Shown here: positions 46,091-54,852 of the stretch, one piece after another
How positions within the stretch are numbered: position 1 is the first letter of the stretch
Layout: every line of letters begins with the position of its first letter
Source: Nocardioides sp. IC4_145
GTDB taxonomy: Bacteria > Actinomycetota > Actinomycetes > Propionibacteriales > Nocardioidaceae
Length of the DNA: 64,000 nucleotides
Direction: 5' to 3'
Assembly: GCF_011250565.1 (NCBI RefSeq)
Contig: NZ_JAANMS010000008.1
Coordinates: 42,971-106,970 of the forward strand
Notes under the pieces: generated by a model
Database searches by the model: none
Seen by the model: the letters and a program-made list of their open reading frames with translations, nothing else
What the model was told of the DNA's origin: nothing
Program-made: the position numbers and the translations under genes

Positions 46091-47479
46091 TCAGAGCAGG
46101 GAGCCGGCCTTGTCGAGGACGACGCGGAGCACCTGCTCCATCTCCTCGAAGTGCTCGGGGCCGCAGATGAGCGGGGGAGCGAGCTGGACGACCGGGTCGC
46201 CGCGGTCGTCGGCGCGGCAGTAGAGCCCCTCGGCGTAGAGCTGCTTGGACACGAAGCCGTAGAGGATCCGCTCGGACTCCTCGGCGGTGAAGGACTCCTT
46301 GGTGTTCTTGTCCTTGACCAGCTCGATCCCGTAGAAGTACCCGTCGCCGCGGACGTCGCCCACGATCGGCAGGTCCAGCAGGCGCTCGAGGATCGCGCGG
46401 CACTCCGCCTCGTTCTCGCGGACGTTCTCCAGGACGCGCTCCTCCTCGAAGAGCTGGAGGTTGCGCAGCCCGACCGCGGTCGAGACCGGGTGGCCACCGA
46501 AGGTGTAGCCGTGGGCGAACATCGCCTTCTCCTCGTGGAACGGCTCCATCAGCCGGTCCGAGGCGATCATCGCGCCGAGCGGTGCGTAGCCGGAGGTGAT
46601 GCCCTTCGCGCAGGTGATCATGTCGGGCTGGTAGTCGTAGCGCTCCGCGCCGAACATGTGGCCGAGCCGACCGAAGGCGCAGATGACCTCGTCGGAGACC
46701 AGCAGCACGTCGTACTCGTCGCAGATCTCCCGGACCCGCTGGAAGTAGCCGGGCGGGGGCGGGAAGCAGCCGCCGGCGTTCTGCACGGGCTCGAGGAAGA
46801 CCGCCGCGACGGTGTCGGGGCCCTCGTTCTCGATGGCGATCGCAACCTGGTCGGCGGCCCAGCGGCCGAACGCCTCGGGGTCGGAGCCGTCCAGGAAGCC
46901 GGAGGTGATCTCGTCGGCGCGGTAGGCGTTGGTGTTGGGCACCCGGAAGGTCGAGGGCACCAGCGGCTCGAACTGCTGCTTGAGCAGCGGCAGCCCGGTG
47001 ATCGACAGCGCGCCCTGGGTGGTGCCGTGGTAGGCGATCGAGCGGCTGACCACCTTGTGCTTCATCGGCTTGCCGGTGAGCTTGAAGTAGTTCTTGGCCA
47101 GCTTCCACGCGGTCTCCACGGCCTCGCCGCCACCGCTGGTGAAGAAGACGCGGTTGAGGTCGCCCGGGGCGTACGACGCCACCTTCTCGGCCAGCTCGAT
47201 GGCCGGCGGGTGCGCGTAGGACCACAGCGGCATGAACGCCAGCTCCTGGGCCTGCTTGGCCGCGGCCTCGGCGAGCTCGGTCCGCCCGTGGCCGAGCTGG
47301 GAGACGAAGAGGCCCGCCAGCCCGTCGAGGTAGCGCTTCCCGGTCGCGTCCCACAGGTAGGCGCCCTCGCCGCGCACCATGATCGGCACGTCGCCCTCGG
47401 CGTACGCGCCGTGGCGGGAGAAGTGCAGCCACAGGTGGTCCTTGGCGGCCTGCTGCAGGTGGTCGTAGTCCGGGTGCAT
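46091..47479 (-). CDS. Class III aminotransferase (putrescine/diamine:pyruvate type)
   Basis: A 462-residue PLP enzyme. The cofactor lysine is Lys292 in MITCAKGITSGYAPLG. Other family parts are RVFFTSGGGEAVETAWKLA, LLVSDEVICAFGRLG and HGYTFGGHPV. This layout matches omega-amino-acid/diamine:pyruvate transaminases. With the adjacent aminobutyraldehyde dehydrogenase, putrescine to 4-aminobutyraldehyde is the likely reaction. ATG 47479 is taken from the family N-terminus rather than the upstream start at 47548. It is divergent from the dehydrogenase, with a candidate operator between. Confidence 0.9.
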   Translation of the reverse strand: MHPDYDHLQQAAKDHLWLHFSRHGAYAEGDVPIMVRGEGAYLWDATGKRYLDGLAGLFVSQLGHGRTELAEAAAKQAQELAFMPLWSYAHPPAIELAEKVASYAPGDLNRVFFTSGGGEAVETAWKLAKNYFKLTGKPMKHKVVSRSIAYHGTTQGALSITGLPLLKQQFEPLVPSTFRVPNTNAYRADEITSGFLDGSDPEAFGRWAADQVAIAIENEGPDTVAAVFLEPVQNAGGCFPPPPGYFQRVREICDEYDVLLVSDEVICAFGRLGHMFGAERYDYQPDMITCAKGITSGYAPLGAMIASDRLMEPFHEEKAMFAHGYTFGGHPVSTAVGLRNLQLFEEERVLENVRENEAECRAILERLLDLPIVGDVRGDGYFYGIELVKDKNTKESFTAEESERILYGFVSKQLYAEGLYCRADDRGDPVVQLAPPLICGPEHFEEMEQVLRVVLDKAGSLL

Positions 47480-47544
47480 GGCTCCATGGTGCGCCGAGGT
47501 CGGGGGCAGGAGCAAGCCGCCGCGCACGATTCCGCATGTGTCCG

Positions 47545-47578
47545 GCACGTTTCGCGACGGATTTCGTGGACGAATCGC
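47545..47578 (+). promoter_or_regulatory. Candidate Lrp operator between aminotransferase and aldehyde dehydrogenase
   Basis: CACGTTTCGCGACGG then ATTTCGTGGACGAAT (47546-47575). Allowing a 3-nt gap and one extra base it aligns with the site at 41697-41719, and ATTCGT/ACGAAT-type symmetry is visible. It lies just upstream of the TAGGGT -10 of the dehydrogenase. Confidence 0.5.
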
Positions 47579-47610
47579 GCCGAGACCTCCCCATCCGCGT
47601 TCCGGATCAC

Positions 47611-47616
47611 TAGGGT
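47611..47616 (+). promoter_or_regulatory. -10 TAGGGT, leaderless start of the aldehyde dehydrogenase
   Basis: TAGGGT, 6 nt, then ATG 47623. Confidence 0.55.
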
Positions 47617-47622
47617 CGGCCC

Positions 47623-49056
47623 ATGGCCGAGCAGTCGTTCCGCAATGTCGTCGACGGCCAGACCGTCGACTCCGTCTCCGGCGAGACCTACGAGGTCCTC
47701 GACCCCAGCACCGGCGAGGTCTACGCCCGGGCGCCGCGGTCGGGCGCCGAGGACGTCGACCGGGCGTACGCCGCCGCGCAGCGCGCCTTCGAGGGTTGGG
47801 GGTCCACGACGCCCCAGGAGCGGTCGCTGGCCCTGCTGCGCATCGCCGACGCGCTCGAGGCGCGCGCCGAGGAGTTCGTGGCCGCGGAGTGCCGCGACAC
47901 GGGCAAGCCGATCGGGCTGACCGCCAGCGAGGAGATGCCGCCGACGGTCGACCACTTCCGCTTCTTCGCCGGCGCGTGCCGGGTGCTGGAGGGCAAGTCG
48001 GCGGGGGAGTACCTGGCCGACCACACGTCGTTCATCCGCCGCGAGCCGATCGGCGTCGTCGGGCAGGTGACGCCGTGGAACTACCCGCTGCCGATGATGG
48101 TCTGGAAGATCGCCCCCGCGCTCGCGGCCGGCAACACGGTCGTCCTGAAGCCCTCGGACACCACGCCCGCGACCTCCACGATGATGGCCGAGCTGGCCCA
48201 GGAGTTCCTCCCGCCGGGCGTGCTCAACGTCGTGTGCGGCGACCGCGACACCGGCCGGGCGCTCGTGGCGCACCCGACGCCGCAGATGGTCTCGATCACC
48301 GGTTCGGTCCGCGCCGGCATGGAGGTCGCCGGCGCCGCCGCGGCCGACCTCAAGCGGGTCCACCTCGAGCTCGGCGGCAAGGCGCCGGTCGTGGTCTTCG
48401 ACGACGCCGACGTCGAGAAGGCCGCCGCCGCGATCGCCGAGGCCGGCTACTTCAACGCCGGCCAGGACTGCACCGCCGCCACCCGCGTGCTCGCCGGGCC
48501 GGGCATCCACGACGACTTCGTCGCGGCGCTCACCGAGCAGGCGCGCGCCACCCGCACCGGGATGCCCGACGACGATGACGTCCTCTACGGCGCGCTCAAC
48601 AACGCCGACCAGCTCGCCCGGGTCAGCGGCATGGTCGACCGGCTGCCCGACCACGGCCGGCTGGAGACCGGGGGCCGCCGGCAGGGGGAGGCCGGTTACT
48701 TCTACGAGCCGACCGTCCTCTCGGGCCTGCGGCAGGACGACGAGCAGGTGCAGGAGGAGATCTTCGGCCCGGTCATCACCGTCCAGCGGTTCTCCGACGA
48801 GGCCGAGGCCCTGCGTTGGGCCAACGGCGTGAAGTACGGCCTCGCCTCCAGCGTCTGGACCCGCGACCACGGCACCGCCATGCGGATGTCGCGCGGCCTC
48901 GACTTCGGCGTCGTGTGGGTCAACACCCACATCCCCTACGTCTCCGAGATGCCCCACGGCGGCTTCAAGCACTCCGGCCACGGCAAGGACCTGTCCATGT
49001 ACGGCCTCGAGGACTACACCCGGATCAAGCACGTCATGAGCTACATCGGTGAGTGA
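47623..49056 (+). CDS. Gamma-aminobutyraldehyde dehydrogenase (PatD/Prr type)
   Basis: A 477-residue NAD(P)-dependent aldehyde dehydrogenase. The catalytic Cys283 lies in [12 protein letters not shown]; the QDCTA wording is typical of aminobutyraldehyde dehydrogenases. The general base Glu is in [13 protein letters not shown], and the cofactor region is [20 protein letters not shown]. It would turn 4-aminobutyraldehyde into GABA. Its end overlaps the saccharopine-dehydrogenase-like gene by 8 bp, so both are made together. Confidence 0.91.
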   Translation: MAEQSFRNVVDGQTVDSVSGETYEVLDPSTGEVYARAPRSGAEDVDRAYAAAQRAFEGWGSTTPQERSLALLRIADALEARAEEFVAAECRDTGKPIGLTASEEMPPTVDHFRFFAGACRVLEGKSAGEYLADHTSFIRREPIGVVGQVTPWNYPLPMMVWKIAPALAAGNTVVLKPSDTTPATSTMMAELAQEFLPPGVLNVVCGDRDTGRALVAHPTPQMVSITGSVRAGMEVAGAAAADLKRVHLELGGKAPVVVFDDADVEKAAAAIAEAGYFNAGQDCTAATRVLAGPGIHDDFVAALTEQARATRTGMPDDDDVLYGALNNADQLARVSGMVDRLPDHGRLETGGRRQGEAGYFYEPTVLSGLRQDDEQVQEEIFGPVITVQRFSDEAEALRWANGVKYGLASSVWTRDHGTAMRMSRGLDFGVVWVNTHIPYVSEMPHGGFKHSGHGKDLSMYGLEDYTRIKHVMSYIGE

Positions 49057-50290
49057 CGTGACGGCACCGATGCGCATCCTCCTGGTCGGCGCCGGCGGCG
49101 TCGGCGCGGCGTTCTGCTCGATCGCGGTACGCCGCGACTTCTTCGAGGCGGTCGTCGTCGCGGACTACTCGCTGGCCTCGGCCGAGCGCGCGGCCGCAGC
49201 CGCCGACGGGCGGTTCACCGCCGCGCAGGTCGACGCCTCGAGCGCCGAGTCGGTCGCGGCGCTCGCCCACGAGCACCGCGCCACCCACGTGATGAACGCG
49301 GTCGACCCGCGCTTCGTGATGCCGGTCTTCGAGGGGGCGCGGGCCGCGGGCGCCGACTACCTCGACATGGCGATGTCGCTGTCGCGGCCGCACCCGGACG
49401 CGCCGTACGAGCAGACCGGCGTGAAGCTCGGCGACGAGCAGTTCGCCCAGGCCGAGGCGTGGGAGGCCGACGGTCGTCTGGCCCTCGTCGGCATCGGCGT
49501 CGAGCCGGGGCTCTCCGACGTGTTCGCGCGGTACGCCGCCGACCACCTGTTCTCCGAGATCGACGAGCTCGGCACCCGGGACGGGGCGAACCTCGCCGTC
49601 GAGGGCCACGACTTCGCGCCGTCGTTCTCGATCTGGACGACCATCGAGGAGTGCCTCAACCCGCCGGTGATCTGGGAGGGCGACGGCACCGGCAACGGCG
49701 AGTGGCGCACGACCGCGCCGTTCTCCGAGCCGGAGGTCTTCCACTTCCCCGAGGGCATCGGACCGGTCGAGTGCGTCAACGTCGAGCACGAGGAGGTGCT
49801 CCTCATGCCGCGCTGGGTCGACTGCAAGCGGGCGACGTTCAAGTACGGCCTCGGCAACGAGTTCATCGAGGTCCTCAAGACCCTCCACAAGCTCGGCCTC
49901 GACCGCACCGACAAGGTCACCGTCGGCGGGGTCGAGGTCAGCCCACGCGACGTGGTCGCCGCCTGCCTGCCCAACCCCGCCGAGCTCGGCCCGCTGATGA
50001 CCGGCAAGACCTGCGCGGGCCTGTGGGTCACGGGCCGCGGCAAGGACGGCGCGCCGCGGTCGACGTACCTCTACCACGTGGTCGACAACGAGTGGTCGAT
50101 GCGCGAGTACGGCCACCAGTGCGTCGTCTGGCAGACCGCCGTCAATCCCGTCGTCGCCCTGGAGCTGCTCGCCACCGGGGCGTGGAAGGGCGCCGGCGTC
50201 CTCGGCCCGGAGGCCTTCGACGCCGTGCCGTTCCTCGACCTGCTCACCGCCTACGGCAGCCCCTGGGGGACCGAGGAGCTCGAGGCCTAG
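49049..50290 (+). CDS. Saccharopine dehydrogenase family protein
   Basis: A 413-residue Rossmann-fold enzyme starting [15 protein letters not shown] after a short lead, followed by [14 protein letters not shown]. Length and fold match the LYS9/saccharopine reductase group, which also contains carboxynorspermidine and carboxyspermidine dehydrogenases (about 400 residues). Its translation is coupled to the aminobutyraldehyde dehydrogenase (8-bp overlap), so a polyamine or aldehyde-amino-acid conjugate is a plausible substrate. No carboxynorspermidine decarboxylase is present in the window, which leaves the reaction and its direction open. Confidence 0.8.
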   Translation: MSDVTAPMRILLVGAGGVGAAFCSIAVRRDFFEAVVVADYSLASAERAAAAADGRFTAAQVDASSAESVAALAHEHRATHVMNAVDPRFVMPVFEGARAAGADYLDMAMSLSRPHPDAPYEQTGVKLGDEQFAQAEAWEADGRLALVGIGVEPGLSDVFARYAADHLFSEIDELGTRDGANLAVEGHDFAPSFSIWTTIEECLNPPVIWEGDGTGNGEWRTTAPFSEPEVFHFPEGIGPVECVNVEHEEVLLMPRWVDCKRATFKYGLGNEFIEVLKTLHKLGLDRTDKVTVGGVEVSPRDVVAACLPNPAELGPLMTGKTCAGLWVTGRGKDGAPRSTYLYHVVDNEWSMREYGHQCVVWQTAVNPVVALELLATGAWKGAGVLGPEAFDAVPFLDLLTAYGSPWGTEELEA

Positions 50291-50400
50291 GCGGTAGCCG
50301 TGAGGTTCATCGGGGCCCCGATGAACCTCACGGTCCCCCGATGAAATTCCGTCGGGGGACCGTCAGTTTCATCGGGGCCCCGGCGAACCTGACAAACCGC
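50291..50400 (+). repeat. Compound palindromic element at convergent junction
   Basis: 50298-50333 is a perfect 36-nt palindrome (half CCGTGAGGTTCATCGGGG). 50331-50362 forms a second hairpin with 11-bp arms. The right part (50360-50400) repeats the first unit in inverted order with small differences, including GTTTCATCGGGGCCCCGGCGAA. GGCGGT at the left end mirrors ACCGCC at the right. No coding potential seen. Confidence 0.75.
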
Positions 50401-50416
50401 CGACCAGCCGGCTGCC

Positions 50417-52213
50417 TCAACTGGCCGACGGCAGCGAGTCGGCGCCGGAGGCGGGGAGGGGGTCGACGGCGGACTGGCCGGCGCGGAGGAAGCGGCCGGT
50501 CCGCTCGCGGCCGAGGACGTCGGCGGCCCGCCCGTCGCGCCAGACGGTGCGACCACCGACCATGACGAGCGGGACGGTGGCGTCGTTGCGGTTGACCATC
50601 CGCGACAGCCCGCCGTACTGGTCGACCGGCGACTCGGCGTACTCCTCCAGCGAGGCGTCCAGCCGCTCGGGGTCGACGACGACGAGGTCGGCGCGGTCGC
50701 CGACGCGCAGGTGGCCGGCGTCGAGGTCGTACCACTCGGCGAGCTCGCCGGTGAGCCGGTGCACGGCCTGCTCGACGCCGAGGAACGGCTTTCCGGCCTT
50801 CTCGGCGTCGTGCACGTGCTTGAGCAGGCGGAGGCCGAAGTTGTAGAAGGCCATGTTGCGCAGGTGGGCGCCGGCGTCGGAGAAGCCCATCTGGATGCTC
50901 GGCGTCTGCGCCATCCTCTGCAGGATCTTCGGGCGGTGGTTGGAGATCGTGGTCCGCCAGCGCAGCGCGGTGCCGTGCTCGAGCACGAGGTCGAGGAACG
51001 CGTCGACGGGGTGCGCGCCGCCGCGCTCGACGCCGACCTGGCCGAAGGACTTGCCGACGACCGAGGCGTCCGGGCACTCGACGACCTCGGCGTCGAAGAA
51101 GTCGCGGTGCCAGACGCGCGGGCCGTACTTAGACTCGTAGTCCTTGCGGAACCGGGCGCGGTACGCCGGGTCGCGCATGAGCTCGTCGCGGGCGAGCTTC
51201 TCCTGCAGGTGCAGCGCGGCCGCGCCGGAGCCGAACTCCTCGAAGATCACCAGGTCGATTCCGTCGGCGTACACCTCGAACGGGACCGGCAGGTGCTGCC
51301 ACCGGAAGTCGGCTCCCAGCCGGTTGACGACCCCGCCGAGCAGGCGCATCAGGTGGATGATGAACGGGATCGCCTTGATGTCGGCGGCCGAGAGCAGGCT
51401 GGTCTTCAGCGGGTTGCGCCACAGCCCGATCGAGCCGAGCGCCTGGGTGACGATCGTGTGCGGGTGGGTGGCGTCGGGGCCGGCCTGGAGGGCGCGGCCG
51501 CGGCGGCGCAGGACATCGCGCAGGCGACGCATCTCGTGCCCCTTCGCGTACGTCGACGGCAGGGTGCGCGAGCGGCACAGGTCGCCGTCGAGCTTGTCGA
51601 AGAGCAGCTGCTGGGCCGACATGCCGACGAAGCCGGCGTCGAGCGCCTCGGTGAGCATCCGCTCCATCCGGTCCAGCTCGCTGCGGGTGGGGCGGACGTC
51701 GTCGCGGGTGGCGCGGTCCAGCCCCATGGTGGCGGCGCGCATGTCGGAGTGGCCGATGAACGACGCGAGGTTCGGGCCGAGCGGCAGCGACTCGAGCGCG
51801 GCGACGTACTCCTCCGCCGAGCGCCACGTCTTGTGCGCGCCGACCGAGCGGATGACGTGCTGGCGGGGGATCGCCTCGACCCGGCCGAAGAGGTCGCCGG
51901 CGTCGACCGCGTCCACGTGGACGGTCGAGAGCGAGCACGAGCCGAGCAGGATCGTGGTGACGCCGTGCCGCAGCGACTCCTCGAGCGCCGGCCCCTCGAG
52001 CACCTCGACGTCGTAGTGGGTGTGGATGTCGACCATGCCCGGCATGACCCACCGCCCGGTGGCGTCGACGACCTCGGGGCAACCGGCCTCGTCGAGCGGC
52101 TCCGCGGAGACCGCGGCGACTCGACCGCCGCGCAGCCCCAGGTGCCGCACCGCCGACGGCGCTCCGGTCCCGTCGAACCAGCGGCCGCCCTTGATGATCG
52201 TGTCGTAGGTCAC
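50417..52213 (-). CDS. N-acyl-D-amino-acid deacylase-like amidohydrolase
   Basis: A 598-residue metal-dependent hydrolase of the D-aminoacylase group. The metal motif is MPGMVDIHTHYDVEV (HxH); later GFSDAGAHLRNMAF gives the conserved Asp and His. The C-terminal part has the usual GDRADLVVVDPERL. It is longer than typical D-aminoacylases (about 480-570). Substrate is uncertain; it could release amino groups from acylated polyamine or amino-acid products. GTG 52213 is chosen as the family start (VTYDTIIKGGRWFDGTG). gabT lies 47 nt upstream on the same strand, so they probably form one transcript. Confidence 0.82.
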   Translation of the reverse strand: MTYDTIIKGGRWFDGTGAPSAVRHLGLRGGRVAAVSAEPLDEAGCPEVVDATGRWVMPGMVDIHTHYDVEVLEGPALEESLRHGVTTILLGSCSLSTVHVDAVDAGDLFGRVEAIPRQHVIRSVGAHKTWRSAEEYVAALESLPLGPNLASFIGHSDMRAATMGLDRATRDDVRPTRSELDRMERMLTEALDAGFVGMSAQQLLFDKLDGDLCRSRTLPSTYAKGHEMRRLRDVLRRRGRALQAGPDATHPHTIVTQALGSIGLWRNPLKTSLLSAADIKAIPFIIHLMRLLGGVVNRLGADFRWQHLPVPFEVYADGIDLVIFEEFGSGAAALHLQEKLARDELMRDPAYRARFRKDYESKYGPRVWHRDFFDAEVVECPDASVVGKSFGQVGVERGGAHPVDAFLDLVLEHGTALRWRTTISNHRPKILQRMAQTPSIQMGFSDAGAHLRNMAFYNFGLRLLKHVHDAEKAGKPFLGVEQAVHRLTGELAEWYDLDAGHLRVGDRADLVVVDPERLDASLEEYAESPVDQYGGLSRMVNRNDATVPLVMVGGRTVWRDGRAADVLGRERTGRFLRAGQSAVDPLPASGADSLPSAS

Positions 52214-52260
52214 AGGCGGATCGAACCGGCCCCGCTCGATTCGGTCAAGCTCGACGCGCG

Positions 52261-53625
52261 TCAAGCGGTTGCGCGGAACCCGTCGGCGACGACGTCGAAG
52301 GCCTCGTGCAGCAGCGCGTCGGAGATGGCCAGCGGCGGCAGGAACCGGAAGACGTTGCCCCAGGTCCCGCAGGTCAGCGTGACGACGCCCTGCTGGTGGC
52401 AGTACGCCGAGACGGCGGCGGCGCGCACGGGGTCGGGCTCGGTGGTGCCGGGCTCGCACAGCTCGATCGCCATCATCGCCCCGCGGCCGCGGACGTCGCC
52501 GATGACCGGGTGCTCGGCCTGCAACGTCTCGAGCCGCCCGCGCATCAGCGTGCCGATCTCCCGGGCCCGGCCGACGAGGTCCCCGGCGCGCATCTCCTCG
52601 ATCGCGCCGAGCGCGGCCGCGCAGGCCAGCGGGTTGCCGCCGTAGGTGCCGCCAAGCCCGCCCACGTGGACGGCGTCCATGAGGTCGGCCCGGCCCGTGA
52701 CCGCGGCGAGCGGCAGGCCGCCGGCGATCCCCTTGGCGGTCGTCACCAGGTCGGGCACGACCCCCTCGTGCTCGCTCGCGAACCAGTCGCCGGTGCGGCA
52801 GAAGCCGGACTGGATCTCGTCGGCGATGAACACGACGTCGTGGGCCCGGCACCACTCCGCCAGCGCCGGCAGGAAGCCGGGCGCCGGCTCGACGAAGCCG
52901 CCCTCGCCCTGCACCGGCTCGATGACGACGCAGGCCAGGTTGGTGGCGCCGACCTGCTTCTCGACGACGTCGACGGCCCGCCGGGCGGCCTCCTCGCCGG
53001 ACAGCCCGTCGCGGAACGGGTAGGACATCGGGGCGCGGTAGACCTCGCCGGCGAACGGCCCGAAGCCGTGCTTGTAGGGCATGTTCTTCGCCGTCATCGC
53101 CATCGTGAGGTTCGTGCGGCCGTGGTAGGCGTGGTCGAAGACGACGACCGCGTCCCGGCCCGTCGCGACCCGCGCGATCTTGACGGCGTTCTCGACCGCC
53201 TCGGCGCCCGAGTTGAACAGCGCCGACTTCTTCGCGTGGTCGCCCGGCGTGAGCTCCGCGAGCCGCTCGCACACGTCGACGTAGCCGTCGTACGGCGTGA
53301 CCATGAAGCAGGTGTGGGTGAACGCCTCGAGCTGCGCCGAGACGCGCTCGACGACCGCCGGGGCGGCGTTGCCCACGGTCGTCACGGCGATGCCGGAGCC
53401 GAGGTCGATGAGGGAGTTGCCGTCGACGTCGACGAGCACGCCGCCGCCGGCCGCGACGACGAAGACCGGCAGCGTCGTGCCGACGCCGTCGGCGACGTGC
53501 GCGCGCTTGCGCTCGAGCCGCTTCAGCGAGAGTGGGCCGGGGATCTCGGTGACCAGGCGGCGCTCCTGGGGGAGGCCGGGCCCGCCGTTGGCAAGGGTGG
53601 TGCTCGGTGCGGACGTCGTCGTCAT
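52261..53625 (-). CDS. gabT: 4-aminobutyrate--2-oxoglutarate transaminase GabT
   Basis: A 454-residue PLP enzyme turning GABA plus 2-oxoglutarate into succinate semialdehyde and glutamate. Lys298 holds PLP in VTTAKGIAGGLPLAAV. Other marks are ALFNSGAEAVENAVKIAR, VIEPVQGEGGFV and FIADEIQSGFCRTG. ATG 53625 chosen for the family N-terminus and for the minus-strand TACGCT located 6 nt upstream. It finishes the putrescine-to-GABA route of the neighbouring genes; succinate semialdehyde dehydrogenase is not obvious here. Confidence 0.95.
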   Translation of the reverse strand: MTTTSAPSTTLANGGPGLPQERRLVTEIPGPLSLKRLERKRAHVADGVGTTLPVFVVAAGGGVLVDVDGNSLIDLGSGIAVTTVGNAAPAVVERVSAQLEAFTHTCFMVTPYDGYVDVCERLAELTPGDHAKKSALFNSGAEAVENAVKIARVATGRDAVVVFDHAYHGRTNLTMAMTAKNMPYKHGFGPFAGEVYRAPMSYPFRDGLSGEEAARRAVDVVEKQVGATNLACVVIEPVQGEGGFVEPAPGFLPALAEWCRAHDVVFIADEIQSGFCRTGDWFASEHEGVVPDLVTTAKGIAGGLPLAAVTGRADLMDAVHVGGLGGTYGGNPLACAAALGAIEEMRAGDLVGRAREIGTLMRGRLETLQAEHPVIGDVRGRGAMMAIELCEPGTTEPDPVRAAAVSAYCHQQGVVTLTCGTWGNVFRFLPPLAISDALLHEAFDVVADGFRATA

Positions 53626-53631
53626 GGCGGA

Positions 53632-53637
53632 AGCGTA
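53632..53637 (-). promoter_or_regulatory. -10 TACGCT, leaderless start of gabT
   Basis: Minus-strand TACGCT, 6 nt, then ATG 53625. Confidence 0.5.
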
Positions 53638-53725
53638 GGCGTGGTCCGGGTCACACGGGAGCCCCGCTCGTCGACGCTCGCCAGGGCTCGCCGCTCGACC
53701 GGCGGCTGGCTGGGAGACTGGCCCG

Positions 53726-54820
53726 GTGACTGACCGCCGCGACATCGTCATCCTCGGCTCGACGGGCTCCATCGGCACCCAGGCCATCGACCTGGTGCGC
53801 GCCAACCCGGACCGGTTCCGCGTCGTCGGGCTGACCGCCGGCGGGTCCAACCCCGACCTGTTCGAGCAGCAGGTGTCGGAGCTGCGCCCGGCGTACGCCG
53901 GTCTCGGCGAGGACGCGAGCGTCGAGGCGGCCTCGATGGACGCGGACGTCGTCCTCAACGGCATCACCGGCGCCGTCGGCCTGCGGCCCACGCTCGCCGC
54001 GCTCGACGCCGGCACGACGCTCGCGCTCGCCAACAAGGAGTCGCTCGTCATGGGCGGCCCGCTGGTGCTGGAGCGGGCGCGGCCGGGCCAGATCGTCCCG
54101 GTCGACTCCGAGCACTCGGCCGTGGCGCAGTGCCTGCGCGGCGGCGCCGCCTCCGAGGTACGCCGCCTGGTGCTCACCGCGAGCGGCGGGCCGTTCCGCG
54201 GCCGCACCCGCGCCGAGCTGGCCGAGGTGACGCCGGAGCAGGCGATGGCGCACCCGACGTGGGACATGGGCCCGGTCATCACGATCAACTCCGCGACCCT
54301 GGTCAACAAGGGGCTGGAGGTGATCGAGGCGCACCTGCTCTTCGGCATCCCCTACGACCGGATCGAGGTCGTGGTGCACCCGACGAGCGTGGTGCACTCG
54401 ATGGTCGAGTTCGTCGACGGCTCGACGCTCGTGCAGGCGAGCCCGCCGACGATGATGATCCCGATCGCGCTGGGTCTCGCGTGGCCCGACCGGGTCCCCG
54501 GCGCCGCGGCGCCGGTCGACTGGTCGAAGCCGGAGACCTGGGAGTTCCACCCGCTCGACGACGAGGCGTTCCCTGCCGTCGCGCTGGCGCGGGCCGCGGG
54601 GGAGCAGGGGGCGACCGCCCCTGCGGTCTACAACGCCGCCAACGAGGTGTGCGTCGACGCCTTCCGCCGGGGCGCCCTGCGGTTCGTCGACATCGTCCCC
54701 ACGGTTCAGGCGGTTCTCAGCGAGCACGACGTACCCTCGACCGAGCACCTCTCTGTCGACGACGTCCTCGCCGCCGACGCCTGGGCCCGGTCCCGGGCCG
54801 AGGCGCTGCTCGAGCCGTGA
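53726..54820 (+). CDS. dxr: 1-deoxy-D-xylulose 5-phosphate reductoisomerase
   Basis: Second step of the MEP isoprenoid pathway (DXP to MEP). It has 364 residues, slightly shorter than E. coli Dxr. NADPH motif is GSTGSIGTQ (10-18). Others are [28 protein letters not shown], and the substrate loop [21 protein letters not shown] start; GAGACT 6 nt upstream may be a weak leaderless-type -10. rip and ispG follow on the same strand, the usual actinobacterial order. Confidence 0.97.
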   Translation: MTDRRDIVILGSTGSIGTQAIDLVRANPDRFRVVGLTAGGSNPDLFEQQVSELRPAYAGLGEDASVEAASMDADVVLNGITGAVGLRPTLAALDAGTTLALANKESLVMGGPLVLERARPGQIVPVDSEHSAVAQCLRGGAASEVRRLVLTASGGPFRGRTRAELAEVTPEQAMAHPTWDMGPVITINSATLVNKGLEVIEAHLLFGIPYDRIEVVVHPTSVVHSMVEFVDGSTLVQASPPTMMIPIALGLAWPDRVPGAAAPVDWSKPETWEFHPLDDEAFPAVALARAAGEQGATAPAVYNAANEVCVDAFRRGALRFVDIVPTVQAVLSEHDVPSTEHLSVDDVLAADAWARSRAEALLEP

Positions 54821-54852
54821 CCCACCGCTGACCGGACCCTGAACGGACCCGC

